A stretch of DNA of 64,000 nucleotides from Lactifluus volemus (taxonomy: Eukaryota; Basidiomycota; Agaricomycetes; Russulales; Russulaceae). A program made the position numbers and the translations under genes. Under the pieces are notes generated by a model. That model saw only the letters and a list, made by a program, of their open reading frames with translations, was not told where the DNA came from and did no database searches. Below, in pieces: positions 47,039 to 60,300 of this stretch. The DNA lies in the NCBI GenBank assembly GCA_022376515.1, contig WTXI01000119.1, forward strand, positions 46,487 to 110,486, read 5' to 3'. Position 1 is the stretch's first letter. The number at the start of each line of letters is the position of its first letter.

Positions 47039-50000
47039 TGGCTCTTTCACAACCGAATACAACGCCTTTCACGCCTCATGCCGATGCTCCTGTTAACCAG
47101 TACTATAGCCCAGATCCTCCAAACTCCGGCATCGGGTACATCAGTCACCTCATCTTCGTTTTCGATTCTAGTATTTACTAAGATGATTGCCTTTGATTAG
47201 CGCGATCAGCGACCAGGCCAGCGGAATGCAATCGACTATACCCCAGCTCGAGGTCACTGGTACCTATCTTAGTAATTCCACTCTGATCAGTACCAAATCT
47301 CTCCCTCTTGTCAGTTCTCAGGGCGCACAATCTTCCTCATCTTAAGGTCCTCACGGGTAAAGAGAGACATTTCTATGTTACAGTGACCAACGGGGAGAAT
47401 ACATGGCAGACACGATCGAAGCAGAGCGTGGCGCAGCACGTGGAGTGGAACGAAAAGGTTGATGGATTGTGAGAGCTGCCAGTGTCGGATTTTTATATCC
47501 AGGTCCAACTGAGTCTCCTGCAGTGCCTTACCACCACTCTCCAGTATTACAATATCTCTTTATGCGAAGAGGACCGTGCGGACAGACATCCTTCTCGGAA
47601 GGCAGGAGATCACCTGTGAAGCTCGACGCGGTCCGTCTATTCCTTCGAATTCTTACCCATGCGCTTGCTGAGCATCCTACATGGTAGAATTTGAGATAGT
47701 TTTCAGCAATGCCGATGGACCTGGTAGACACTTAAGAGAGCCGGCCACACTCCTCTTGACTATCACCACGTCGACGAACTCTTTAAATGCGACAGCCACT
47801 ACCCCACGTCCTAAAACGACAGCACTGGACAATTCTGGTGCTGAAGGAGGTGGTACACATCCTGGTGACCTTCCTACCGGGGGAAATACTCCTGTGAGAC
47901 CAGTACAAGATGGCTACGTGGAGATCCCACGTAGTGTCGATCGTGCCGAGGAAGCCATGAAAGGTATTGATGCGATGACGGCATGGAAGGGTGCGAATGG
48001 TGTTATCAAGCAAGTACTCGACGCTATCGGTCCAATCGCAGATGTATGTCTCACATCGATTTTGCGCACCCTTTGCTTTGCTGAGCTAGCGTTCGCGCTT
48101 CAGTTGCTCCCCCATGCACATTTAGCATGGAAGCTGCTCTCAAAGATTCCCGAGGTGTGTCTCCATGCCTTGATGGAGGACAGGGAGCGTTCAATGAGTT
48201 TCATCAATCGCCAGACTTTGCTACTCCAGCTTCAGCGTGACGACAACGTCCAAACACTACTCAAGGCTATACAGGATGGGTTTGAATTCGCAAGGGAGGC
48301 GGATGCCTTGAAGAATATGGAACCAGTGTCCACTCAGGCAAGAATCCTGGATGAGATGCTGGAGTGCGTCTCGGAATGTGCCAGATTTATCATATCGTAT
48401 GCGGAGGATGTGCAAGTCGGTACGTCGACTTGACCTCTCTTATTGGTCATTCGTCATGAACATTTGATTTTCAGTAAAGCGGACTTTGAAGAATGTCCTC
48501 AGTCAAGTTGATGCGAAAATTGACGAGTACCGCACAAGCCTCGCTCGACTGCGAGATAATTTCCTCGCGCGTACTGCTGTCGTCACCGGGATTGCTGTGC
48601 TAGAAGCTGGTGCGTAGTCCTAATGGTAATACAATTGTCGAATAATCTTCCTGACGAGGTGCACAAAGAATTGGACGCAAAAATCAGAGAATTGCCTTAT
48701 AACGGAGGCTGGCGATATGGCAATGGGAAGCGCTGTCTTCCGGGCACACGCGAAGACTTTTTGAGTCATATCGTCAAGTGGGTCGAGAGTCCTGAATCTC
48801 AACGTGGACTCGTGCTCCTCGGCCAAGCAGGCACAGGAAAGTCCTCAATCGCACATGAGGTCGCACGTCTATTCCAGAATAAGTGCCTCTGCACTTACTT
48901 CGCGTTTTTGCGGAAAGAGGGATCCAAAGACGAAACTTACCAGCTGTTCACGACACTCGCTCGCGATCTCTCCGATCGCTATCCTCCGTTCAAATTAGCT
49001 CTCGGGAAGGTACTGAAGAATGATCCGTCTCTTCGTAATACTCGACATTATTGCACACTCTTCGAATCCCTTCTCCTCGAACCAGTCAAGAACGTTCCGT
49101 CTAGCGACCAAATCCTTATCGTGATCGATGCGTTGGATGAGAGTGGTGATACGATCGGTCAAAATGGGTTGCACAACTTTCTAGCTCAACATCTGTTCGA
49201 GTTGCCATCCAATTTCCGTATCCTCATCACCTCGAGGCCGGAGAACGGCATCGAACATGCGTTCTGTAATGCGTTGTCCGTACGCACCCTCTATATGGAC
49301 GATCACAAACTGGCTGCAAAGACGGAGCAAGATATTGGGTTATATCTCCGGAGCGAACTCCCTTTGAACCTGTTCGAACGACATGGCGTTAAGCTCGCGG
49401 ACGCAGCGGAAGGATTGTTTCAGTGGGCAGCCGTTGCTTCAGGGCTCATAAACTATCCTCCTCCTAGCTTTGGGTTTAGCAAGAAACAGGTCATACAGCG
49501 TCTATTGGGGCACTCTCGAGGTCGGGATGGGCAAGATCCTTTGGATCAGCTATATGGAGAAGTTCTGGAAGGGTACTTCAAACCGGTTGCAGCACAGACC
49601 CTATTTCGTTCTGTGATGGGGCAGCTTTTTGCTGCTTTCGTACCCCTTTCCATCAGTTCTTTGACTACTCTGCGACGACATGCGCCCCAGGATGACCCTG
49701 ATGACCCTGACCCCGAGGATTCGGAATGCGTTGTTGAGATGCTCCGTCACCTTGGCTCACTTCTCAGTAACGTGACCTCGTCCAACGATACCCTCCCGAT
49801 CGTCGCTCTCCATACCTCATTTCGTGACTTCCTGGCCGATGAGAAGAGTGGAGTATTTCACATCGACCTTGGCAGGGCTCACCGTCAGCTGGCACATTCC
49901 TGTCTTGGATTAATGCTCAATGAGCTCAAGTTCAACATTTGCAAACTGGAATCGTCATACGTTGCCAACAGGGACGTGCCAGATCTAGAATCTCGAATTG

Positions 50001-52704
50001 CGAAATATGTTCCACCTGCTCTATCGTATGGCTGCGTATTTTTGGGGGATCATTTAGAACGTCTTGGTGTTCAACAGGACCTGTTTCCAAAACTTCAATC
50101 GCTGTTCGAGACAAGGTTTCTCTTTTGGCTGGAAGTTCTTAGCGTCAAGAACAGTGTCGGTCTTGCATCGCGAACATTGTCATCTCTGAACACATGGCTG
50201 CAGTCTGATCAGAAGGTAGGCGGCTATAATCATATTATACGACATGTAGTAACTCTTGGGGTACAATTTCAGCAATCATTCCAATCAGAAGTTGAGAATC
50301 TGTTGGCATTAGTGGATGATGCGTTCGCGTTTGTGCGGTATTTCGGGATGGCTATATCAAGAAGCGTCCCGCATATATATATATCTGCACTCCCTTTTGC
50401 GCCATCCTCTTCCCGCATCGTCGAGCATCACCTTCACCTATTCCCCCATACATTGGTGCTGAGACGCGGACAATTGTCAGATTGGCCAGCATTGGAAATG
50501 ACTATTCAAGCACATGACGGACCTATCTACTCAGTTATATTCTCCCCAGATGGGCAGCGGATCGCATCAGCCTCGGAAGATCGCACCATTCGTGTGTGGG
50601 ATGCTACGACGGGGGAAATTTTAGCGGCGCCGTTTACTGGACACACCAAAGAAGTCTTTTCTGTCGCATTCTCGCCTGACGGGAAACGCATCGCATCGGC
50701 CTCGGAGGACTGCACGATTTGCGTGTGGGATGCCGCAACAGGAGAGGTCGTAGCGGGACCATTTCCTGGACACACGGATTGGGTCAGATGCGTTGCATTC
50801 TCACCTAACGGGCAACACATCGCCTCAGCCTCGGATGATCACACGGTTCGTGTTTGGGATGCCGCAACAGGAATGGTGGTAGCGGGCCCGTTTACTGGAC
50901 ACGTCGGCGAGGTCTTCTTTGTTACATTCTCACCAGATGGCCAACATATCGCCTCTGCTTCTCGAGATTGCACGATTCGCATGTGGGATGCCGCAACCGG
51001 AGAGGTCGTAGCGGACCCGTATACTGGACACACGGAATGGGCTAGGTGTGTTGTATTCTCACCGGACGGGAAGCGCGTCGCTTCCGCCTCGTACGATCGC
51101 ACGATTTGTGTGTGGGATACCGCAACAGGAAAGATGGTAGCCGGCCCATTTACTGGACACACCGCTCCTATCTTCTCTATCGCATTCTCTCCGGACGGGG
51201 AACACATCACCTCAGCCTCCGGAGATCGCACGATTCGCGTGTGGGATTCCGCAACAGGTCAGATCGTAGCAGGCCCATTTACCGGACACACATATTCCAT
51301 ATATTCTGCTTCAGTCTCACCTGACGGGCAGCGCATTGCCTCGGCCTCATTTGACCACACGGTTTGCGTGTGGCATCCCAGAGAAGGAGTGGCAGGGGCC
51401 TCGTTTACCGGTCATACCCAAGCGATATTTTCTGTTGCACTCTCACCAGATGGGCAACGGATAGCCTCGGCCTCTGCAGATTGCACACTTTGTGTGTGGG
51501 ATGCCACAACAGGAGAGGTCATAGGAAGTCCGTTTACTGGCCACACGGATTGGGCCTTCTGTGTTACGTTCTCATCTGACGGTGAGCGGATCGCCTCAGC
51601 CTCGGAAGATCGCACGATTCGCATGTGGGATACCGCAACAGGAAATATTGTAGCGAGCCCGTTTACTGGACATACCGATATAGTCTACTGTATTACATTC
51701 TCGCCGGTTTGTACATTGTATGTCTGAGCGCTTGCATGGAGATAAAAATTGATGAATTTATCGGATGAGCGATCGGCGCAAACGGACAACGCATCGCGTC
51801 GGCCTCGGAGGATCGCACGGTTTGTGTGTGGGATGCCATAACGGGAGAGGTTGTAGTGGGCCCGCTTACTGGACACACTGAGGCGGTCCGCTCTGTTGCA
51901 TTCTCACCGGACGGGAAGCGCATCGCCTCTGCCTCAGATGACTGCACGATTCGAGTATGGGATGCTGCGACAGGGGAGGTCGTAGCGGGCCCGTTTAATG
52001 GCCACACTCAGTGGGTCGAATCTGTCGCGTTTTCACCGGACGGGCGGCGAATTGCCTCAGCCTCATTCGATCGCACTATTCGTGTATGGGATTCTGTGAC
52101 AGGACAGGTAGTAGCAAGCCCGTTTACTGGACATACCGATAGCGTCGTCGCTGTTGCATTCTCACCGGACGGGCGGCGCATTGCATCGGCCTCGTACGAT
52201 CACACGATTCGCTTGTGGGATTCTGCTACAGGGGTAGCCGTAGTGGGCCCGTTTATTGGACACACTGAATCGGTCAACTCGGTTGTATTCTCACCAGACG
52301 GACAGCGGATCATTTCCGGCTCGAGGGATAGCACGATTCGCATGTGGGATGCCACAACAGGACAGGATATTGTGGGCTCGTCTACCGGACTCACCCAATC
52401 GACTAACTCTGGTGCGTCCACTTTGGATGGGCAGCCTATCACCTCGACCTTACGAGATCACATGATTCATGTAGGGAAAAGCAGAGCAGAATACTTTATG
52501 GAGAAATTCCTGGTCAATAGTGATGGGTGGATGTATGGGGAAGATAAAGAACTCCTTTTGTGGATTCCTCCCATTCACAGGCCATATCTTCATAAAGCTA
52601 ACACAGTCTGGATTGCTGGCAAAGATAGAACGGAGGTAGATCTCTCAAAATTTGTGTATGGATTAAATTGGGCTACGGTATACGTTCACAGTTCATCTAA
52701 ATAG
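47039..52704 (+). CDS. NWD protein 2: C2-like, NACHT, 14 WD40 repeats (needs one novel intron)
   Basis: Same exon structure as NWD protein 1, starting MALSQPNTTPFTP. The C2-like region (VLRAHNLPHLKVL), NACHT with GQAGTGKSS and ILIVIDALDES, and the WD40 array are all present. Within the tenth WD40 repeat an insert interrupts the frame: reading through meets a TGA at 51725-51727. A 59-bp intron (51711-51769, GTACAT...GATGAG) would restore phase exactly and join FSPVS to [12 protein letters not shown], leaving 14 repeats and the conserved tail (stop 52704), about 1,730 aa. Without splicing the product would lose the last four to five repeats. WD40 repeats differ from copy 1 at a limited set of residues flanking FSPDG and before TIRVWD. 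Confidence 0.75.
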
Positions 52705-53960
52705 AGTCACATGTATATACTATGCAAACCCCGATTAGTGTTCCTTCGAATTCAATTGCTGCATGCCAGCGAGTCTTTCTAAGGTATGGCCAATAGATCT
52801 TCAATATCAAGTCTGGTCACTACGTCAAAATCCACGGCATTCTTAAAGCGGTTAGGTGCTTGTGTTTAGCTTACTCGCTTTCCACGGAGAACGTAGGATA
52901 TTGCCCAAAGGTGAACCCTTCTCAGAGTCTCGGATGAGATTGGTTGTCTCTTTCTCGCTGAAGTCGCTGAGGGGATCGAGTATTTCGTCTGAGGCTCGTT
53001 TTCTGGCTTGCAAACGATATCCAAAGACATCTAGAGATGCAGTGGCGTGTCTACGAAAGATCTGTAACCCAACTTTCGCTACGCTGACCAATGACACATA
53101 CTTGTCCACCCCCAAGGCTCGGATCTGGTCCGGAATCTGGAAGCCCTGCATGAAGAAAATGTGAGCAAGGTTCACTCCTTAGCCGTCTTCTATATTGATT
53201 ACTTGAGGTGCGAGTTGCACTGCGCCCGAGCCAGGTCTTGCGTGTGCCATGGCGTTCCGTGGCCACCTGGTAGCCGCCTGCGGCTGCACCTTCAAAGCTT
53301 CAACGAGTGCTCTTGAGGCTGACCATAGCGTCGGTATGTTGAGGGACGCCAAGTGTTAGTATCACGGAGTGCAGTTTATGAGTGGTCCAGAATCAAGCTA
53401 CGGCAACGGAGAGCATGTATCGTGAAAGCGTCGGTATGACAGCTGCAATTTGTATTTGGATGACATGACAATAACATGAGGAATTATTAATAACGAACGA
53501 GAAGCTAGAGAAACGGAAGGTAAGGGTGACCACAGAAGAAATGAGAGTGGTGGTGGCACCACGCACCTAGCGCTCCTCTCCTTCCTACCCATTCACAGAG
53601 CCAATTCTTATTCTCTCTAAAGTCTTATTTAATGCCCCCAGATTTCTGAGAACACGTCTTCACTGAGCTACAGTGAACGAAAATCTGCTCGGAGTACAAC
53701 TTGAAGTTACTGCCCAGTCAGGACCAGGACCACGCGTAAGAAATGAGAGCTATAGTGGACAGCACGCAGACTCTGCTAACCATACGGATGGAGATACTGT
53801 CAGGGATATATGCAGATGGTTTGAGGGCCATGTCAATCTTTGAGACCGGACCCTTGACCGGACATGAGTTAACGAACCGGAGGTGTCACACGGGTATACG
53901 CGCCGCGTTGACACGTGGTGTGTGAGGTCACGCCGGCAGTTCTTCAACCTAACCATGGCT
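52705..53960. other. 3' part of duplication unit 2
   Basis: Homologous to the 3' parts of units 1 and 3. The minus-strand frame 52852-53175 is the longest and best kept version of an unrecognised conserved segment. Confidence 0.4.
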
Positions 53961-55030
53961 GGATAAAGGCCTTGTTCCCTTTCCTTTCACTTCACTCATC
54001 CTTAAGCGAAATGTTTAGTGACCAGGGAGTGACGTGGCACAATGTATGTCTGTTTCGCACGACCATGAACATCGAGTACGCACAGACACCTACTCAATAC
54101 CGGTGACCAAGGGGTCGGAGTTGGGCATGGCCATGTACGTAGTGTTCATATTTCTCAACCGCCGGGATCTTGACACCTCAAGACGGATAATAGGCCGTCA
54201 TTCTTTTCCAAGCGGCTGTGGGCGCATCAATGGGCGATAGTCAAATGGTGGCCGTTGCGCGACGAGGGTGCCTCCTACGCCTCCGTGACACTCTCGCAGC
54301 TCAAGGTGCCAAAACCCGACCCGAGCCCTTCGATTACTGTTACACTTGACCCCAACGCGTTGTCGAGCTCGCGTACAGCCCGTTATGCCCAAGATTTGAT
54401 CTGATTTGTGATGTGCGACATCCGATGATGTGGCCTTCATGGGTCACAGAAGAGCATCTTCAAATGGCATTCACCTGACCATAGGTACGGACTCCGAATT
54501 GGGGTGCTTGAGGCTCACGAACTGTTCTGGTGTTGCACAGGTCCCACCAGAGAATCCAAGACACCATCTTAAGTTTTCATCGCATGTTGGGGCGTGGCAT
54601 GCGCAACGTGACCCCAGGCTGCATGGGTGCTTGTGATGATCCCCAAGTCGTCAGTGTTCCCCCCTCGGCCCTCCAACATCTCCCACCGTATCATCGCATT
54701 ACATTACTCCCTGGCAAGCGCGTATGGCGCGGACCTAGGCCGGTCTATCGAGCGACCCTCCAGGCATCTAAGGGTAGCGGCTTTGTCAGCACATCGCGCC
54801 GGCAATACGAGACCACGATCCCCCCACGTTGATCGGTTTGGCGATGAAATGTTAATGTCTTTGGTTCTATCTCACTAGTTATCGTCCGTGGCGAGCTTCA
54901 GTGCGCCTTGTAATCGTAGCGTAACATAATCGTATTATGAAGTGATGAATACAAGTTCTCCTGCTACGCGAGAAGCCAGACAGCCCCCTTTTCACCCTGC
55001 GTCGCCATCACATCCTGGGTCTGCAGAGCG
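53961..55030. other. Gene-poor spacer between units 2 and 3
   Basis: Only short frames without motifs are found. No homology to the duplication units was noticed. Confidence 0.35.
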
Positions 55031-55047
55031 TCACAAGATCCTGCTCA

Positions 55048-55745
55048 TGTGAACCCCGAGGACCGCCCTTAGTTCAATAGAAAATGCGTGCCCAAACATG
55101 GCGCGCTGGTGCGGCTGCATGCTAGTAGCACCGTTGGCGTCTGTGCAGCCGCACAAGGCGTGGCATCTCCGCCGAAGGTGAGTTCGAGGTCTTTGGTGCC
55201 AGAAATGTAGTAGAAGATCCGCTTGATTTCCGATGGTGCTACCCCGGATTCTCGAGGAACTGAGATAAGGTGAATCTATTTCTGGTCGAGTGGCTACCGC
55301 AAGCGTGCATGAGACTCCCGGCGATCGCCTTGGCGGCCTCGCGGTACCATGAATTCTTCTTTCTGGTAACGTAGGACGGATCTGAAGGGGTGTCGTCCTT
55401 CGAATAAACTGCGCCGCTCGGCAGCATGGGAGTTTTCTGCAGCTCGGCGAGCCCAAAGCGTTTAGTGATGATGGCGATGTATGCTGCCTGAGAGGGCGAG
55501 AACGTCACGGTAGTTTGGCGAGTATCAGGACATCATCAATATATTTCTTATCTGCGCACGGAAATTCGCCGGGTCGGCCTGTGTGAGGCAAAAACCGAAA
55601 TCTGTGAGAATCCTCGAAAAGTGGTCCAAACCGCTTTTGGCCAGTCTGTTTCAGGTGGTAAACTGAAGCGAGTCAGTGACTTTTTCAAGCGCTTGACGCG
55701 ACGTACGCATCTGTCTCCCCCCTCGTAGCAATTGAATCGTTTCAA
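55048..55745 (-). pseudogene. Ty1/copia retrotransposon pol remnant
   Basis: On the minus strand a frame reads TFSPSQAAYIAIITKRFGLA, then PSDPSYVTRKK and AIAGSLMHACGSHSTRNRF, ending LSQFLENPG. In a shifted frame EIKRIFYYISGTKDLELTFGG follows. This is the region between the reverse transcriptase and RNase H of Ty1/copia polyproteins (family pattern GSLMYAxxxTRPD, SxFxxNPG, KRxxRYLxGT). Upstream pieces with RLKKSLTRF are weaker. Frameshifts and stops show a dead fragment; no LTRs could be fixed. Confidence 0.65.
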
Positions 55746-57130
55746 CGTAGGACAAAGCCAGCAAAAGTACTATGTGTAAAATGTCACATATTTTTGGCAG
55801 TTCCACATCTTTTCGTGGTTTAGTTCGGAGGACCGGAGGTGAAAACCACGAAGACACTGCAGGAAAACCATGCTGTGGAAGCTGGCGGGGACGATCACAA
55901 GGCACATGACAAGGCAAAACGATTGATTGTAACGACTCTACCAACGAGGTACTATGCAAACTCAGCCTTTCGTTTAGAAGGAAAACGAGGTCGTTAGGTA
56001 GTGTACATTATATCTCGATGTCTATTCCGAATAAAGCCCACTCTCTTCATCTCTCACTGGCTCTCGTGATTGAGATCGTTAGGTAGTCATCCAGCAAATG
56101 GGTGTCCAAGCGACATGCCCATCATTGTTTCCCTTCTGTAGTTGCTCACGGCGCTGATGTCGATCCAAGGCGGTCAGATGTAAAGACAGGCATTCGGAAG
56201 ATGCCTCAGCGGTCCATGAATTGCTTTGGTGCCCAAACTCCGACCATGCGTCCGCATTCGCCAGTCCTCTGCGTCCAATGCTCTCGTCTTTCTTTCCTAG
56301 TTTCACTCAACGGTTTCTTGCTGTTAATTCCCTTAGTCGTCGACTCACCCGGCCAGTCTCACCAACCATCCTCGCTTCTTATAAAACCATCTCCGTCGCT
56401 ATCGTGACCCCAAATTCTAGATATCCACCTACCTGCTGACATAACACTGAGCAAAAGAACGAGGAATCCTCAAGAATGGGAGGGAGCACAGAGGTTACTT
56501 ATAAGCGGTCAACATGCACGGTCACGATGTCCGTGCGAAGATTCTTCCTCTCTGCCATCTGTGGGCTCTGATGCGTAGCCCTGGAAGTGCAGAAGACACA
56601 CCTGGTACCGTCAGGAATGTAGCAATTGCAGACGATCACTTACGACCTGTCAACACTGCCAAGCACGAGACATTTGCAACTTCCTTCATCAGGGGCACGC
56701 ACTCGACAAGCGACGAAAGTCAAATTCCCCACTGGTGCCTTAGCCGCACCCTCGGGTTTGTCAAGACATCCTCCTGAAGGGCCACGGTACAGCATTTTTC
56801 ACTAGGCATAGTTTAAGGCATGGCCCGCTTGCATTGACATTCTCTACTTGAAAGGATAAAAGGAACTGGATGTACGAGGATCATCTGATTCTGGACCATA
56901 GGCAGTCGTTCAGTGGAGGCATCTTCGTTGTATATGGGACTATGTAATTAACTGTCATAACTGATATCTCTTTCTTTTCTCCGCGCCGTGTACCATACAC
57001 GCTTGCTCATATGAAGGTGAATAAGCGATTACGTTTAGATTTGGCTTCGACCTCGCAAGCATCCCCAGACCCCAGGTCTTCAGCCAAATGGCCCTTGCAT
57101 ATGCCAGCGTGCGAGTAAGAATCTGCACTG
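55746..57130. other. Gene-poor spacer left of unit 3
   Basis: No supported gene. Unit 3 homology begins only near the NWD promoter (about 57130), so the MFS remnant is absent here. Confidence 0.35.
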
Positions 57131-57302
57131 GCATAACTCCAGCAATTGCTACTCGCGCGAGGGTTGCCAGTGCGCTTCCACTGGCTGTCAACGTAACTGT
57201 TGTTGGTTGTTTGTTCCAACGATGAAGCGCCCTCCGAGTTGGGGTGGCCAACAGCAGCACCAGTGGTGCCAGTGCTTGTCTCAATTCTCACTTCAGTCTA
57301 CG

Positions 57303-60300
57303 ATGGCTCTTCCACAACCGATACGTATGTCAACGCCTTTCACACCTGATGCCGATGTTCTCGTTAACCATTACTATAGCCAGATCTCCAAACTCCGGAA
57401 TCGGTATATCAGTCACTCCATCCTCGCTTTCAATTCTAGTATTTACTCAGATAATTGCCTTTGATTAGTGCGATCAGCGATCAGGCCAGCGAAATCCAAT
57501 CGACTATACCCCAGCTCGAGGTCACTGGTACCTATCTTAGTAATTCTACTCTGATCAGTACTAAATCTCTCCTTCTTGTCAGTCCTAAGGGCGCACAATC
57601 TTCCTCGTCTTAAAGTCCTCCCGGGTAAAGAGAGGCAGTTTTATGTTACAGTGACCAACGGAAGAATACGTGGCAGACACGATCGAGGCAGAGCGTGGCG
57701 CAGCACGTGGAATGGAACGAAAAAGTTGATGCATTGTAAGAGCTGCCAGTGTCGGATTTTTATACCCAGGTCCAACTGACTCTCCTGCAGTGCTTTACCA
57801 CCACTCTCTAGTATTACAATATCTCTCTATGCGAAGAGGACCGTGCGGACAGACATCCTTATCGGAAGGCAGGAGATCACCTGCGAGGCTCGACGCGGTC
57901 CGTCTATTCCTTCGAATCCTTACTCGTGGCTTGCTGAGCATCGTACATGTAGAACTCGAGATTATTCTCAGTAGTGCTGATGGACATAGAAGAGAGCGGC
58001 CATACTCCTGTTGACTATCTCCGCGTCGACGAACTCTCTAAATGCGGTAGCCACTAGCCCAAGTCCTACAACGACAGCACTGAGAAATCCTGGCACTGAA
58101 GAAGCTGGTGCACGTCGTGGCGACCTTCCTACCGGGGTAATACTCCTGTGGACCAGTACAAGATGGTCAACGGAGATTTCACATACTGTGGATCGTGCCG
58201 AGGAAGCCATGAAAGGTATGGATACGATGACCGCATGGGAGGGTGCCATTGGTGTTATCAAGCAAGTACTCGACACTATCGTCCAATCGCAGATGTATGT
58301 CTCATCAAATTTCTCCGTTGCTTTTCTGAGCTAGATTTTGCGCTCAGTTGCTCCCCATGCACAGCTAGCATGGAAGCTGCTCTCAAAGATTCCAGAGGTG
58401 TGTCTCCGTGCTCTGTTGGAGGATATCGATAGCTCAATATTTTCTGCCGTCAGACTTTGCTACTCCAGTTGAAGCGTGACGACAACGTCAGAACATTACT
58501 TCAGGCAATCCTGGACGCGTTTGACTTTGCAAAGAAGGCGGACGTTTGAGGAACATGGACCCGGAGTCTACGCAACCAAAGATCCTGGATGAGATGCTGG
58601 AGTGTGTCTCGGAATGTGCCAAATTTATCACATCGTATGCGGAGGATGTGCAAATCGGTACGTCGTCTTGACCTCTTTGTGGTCATTGATCATAATAAAG
58701 ATTTGATTTAGGAAAGCGGACTTTGAAGAATGTTATCCGCCAGGTTGATGCGAGAATTGATGAGTATCGCACAAACCTTGCTCGACTGCGAGATAATTTC
58801 CTCGCGAGTACTGCCGTCGTCACTGGGATTGCTGTGGCTAGAAGTGTGGTGGCTAGTCTCTAAAGGTGTAATACGATTTGTCGATAATCTTCCTGACGAG
58901 GGCCACACAGAATTGGACGCAAAAATCAGAGAATTGCCTTACAAAGGAGGCTGGCGATATGGCATGGGAAGCGCTGTCTTCCGGGCACACGCGAAGACTT
59001 TTTGGATCATATCGTCAAGTGGGTCGAGAGTCCTGAATCTCAACGTGGGCTCGTGCTCCTCGGCCAAGCAGGCACAGGAAAGTCTTCAATCGCACATGAG
59101 GTCGCACGTATATTCCAGAATAAGTGCCTCTGCATTTACTTCGCGTTTTTGCGGAAAGAGGGATCCAAAGATGAAGCTTACCAGCTGTTCACGACACTCG
59201 CTCGCGATCTCTCCGATCGCTATCATCCGTTCAAATTAGCGCTCGGGAGGTACTGAAGAATGATCCGTCTCTTCGTAGTACTCCACATTATCGCACACTT
59301 TCGAATCCCTTCTCCTCGAGCCAGTCAAAACATTCAGTTCACCGACCCAATCCTTATTGTGATCGATGCGTTGGACGAGAGTGGCGATGCATCGGTCAAG
59401 TCGGGTTGCACAAGTTTCTAGCTCAACATCTGTTCGAGTTGCCATCCAATTTCCGTATCCTCATCACCTCGAGGCCGGAGAACGGCGTCGAACATGCGTT
59501 CTGTAATGCGTTGTCCGTACGCACCCTCTATATGGATGATCACAAACTGGCCGCAAAACGGAGCAAGATATTGGGTTATATCTCCGGAGCGAACTCCCTT
59601 TGGTCTGTTCGAACGACATGGTGTTGAACTCGCAAAGGCAGCGGAAGGATTGTTTCAGTGGGCAGCCGTTGCTTCCGGGCTAATAAACAATCCTCCTCCT
59701 AGCTTTGGGTTTAGCAAGAAGCAGGTGATACAGCGTCTGTTGGGGCACTCTCGAGGTCGGGATGGGCAAGATCCTTTGGACCAGCTATATGGAGAAGTTC
59801 TGGAAGGGTACTTCAAGCCGGTTGCGCACAGATCCTATTTCGTTCCGTGATGGGGCAGCTTTTTGCTGCTCTCGTTCCCTTTCCATCCGCACTTTGACTA
59901 TCTGCGACGATATGCACCCCAGGATGACCCCGAGACCCTGACCCCGAGGATTCGGAATGCGTTGTGAGATGCTCCGTCACCTTGGCTCACTTCTCAGTAA
60001 CGTGACCTCATCCGACGATACCCTCCCATCATCCCTCTCCACACCTCATTTCGTGACTTCCTGGCCGATGAGAAGAGTGGGGTATTTCACATCGACCTTG
60101 GCAGGGCTCACCGTCAGCTGGCACATTCCTGTCTTGGATTAATGCTGAATGACCTCAAGTTCAACATTTGCAAACTCGAATCGTCATACGTTGCCAACAG
60201 GGACGTGCCAGATCTGGAATCTCGAATTGCAAATATGTTCCACCTGCTCTATCGTATGGCTGCGTTTTTTGGGGGGATCATTTAGAACGTCTTGGTATTG

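Larger units (their letters stand above)
45547..53940. repeat. Large tandem duplication unit 2
   Basis: Starts with GTGTGACTTTACAC as unit 1 does and contains the same MFS remnant, NWD gene and 3' segment in the same order and orientation. Confidence 0.75.

Noticed and set aside
55990..56095. Repeated CGTTAGGTAGT words as LTR ends of the copia remnant
   Set aside because: Only an 11-bp word repeats, without TG/CA ends or a primer-binding site.
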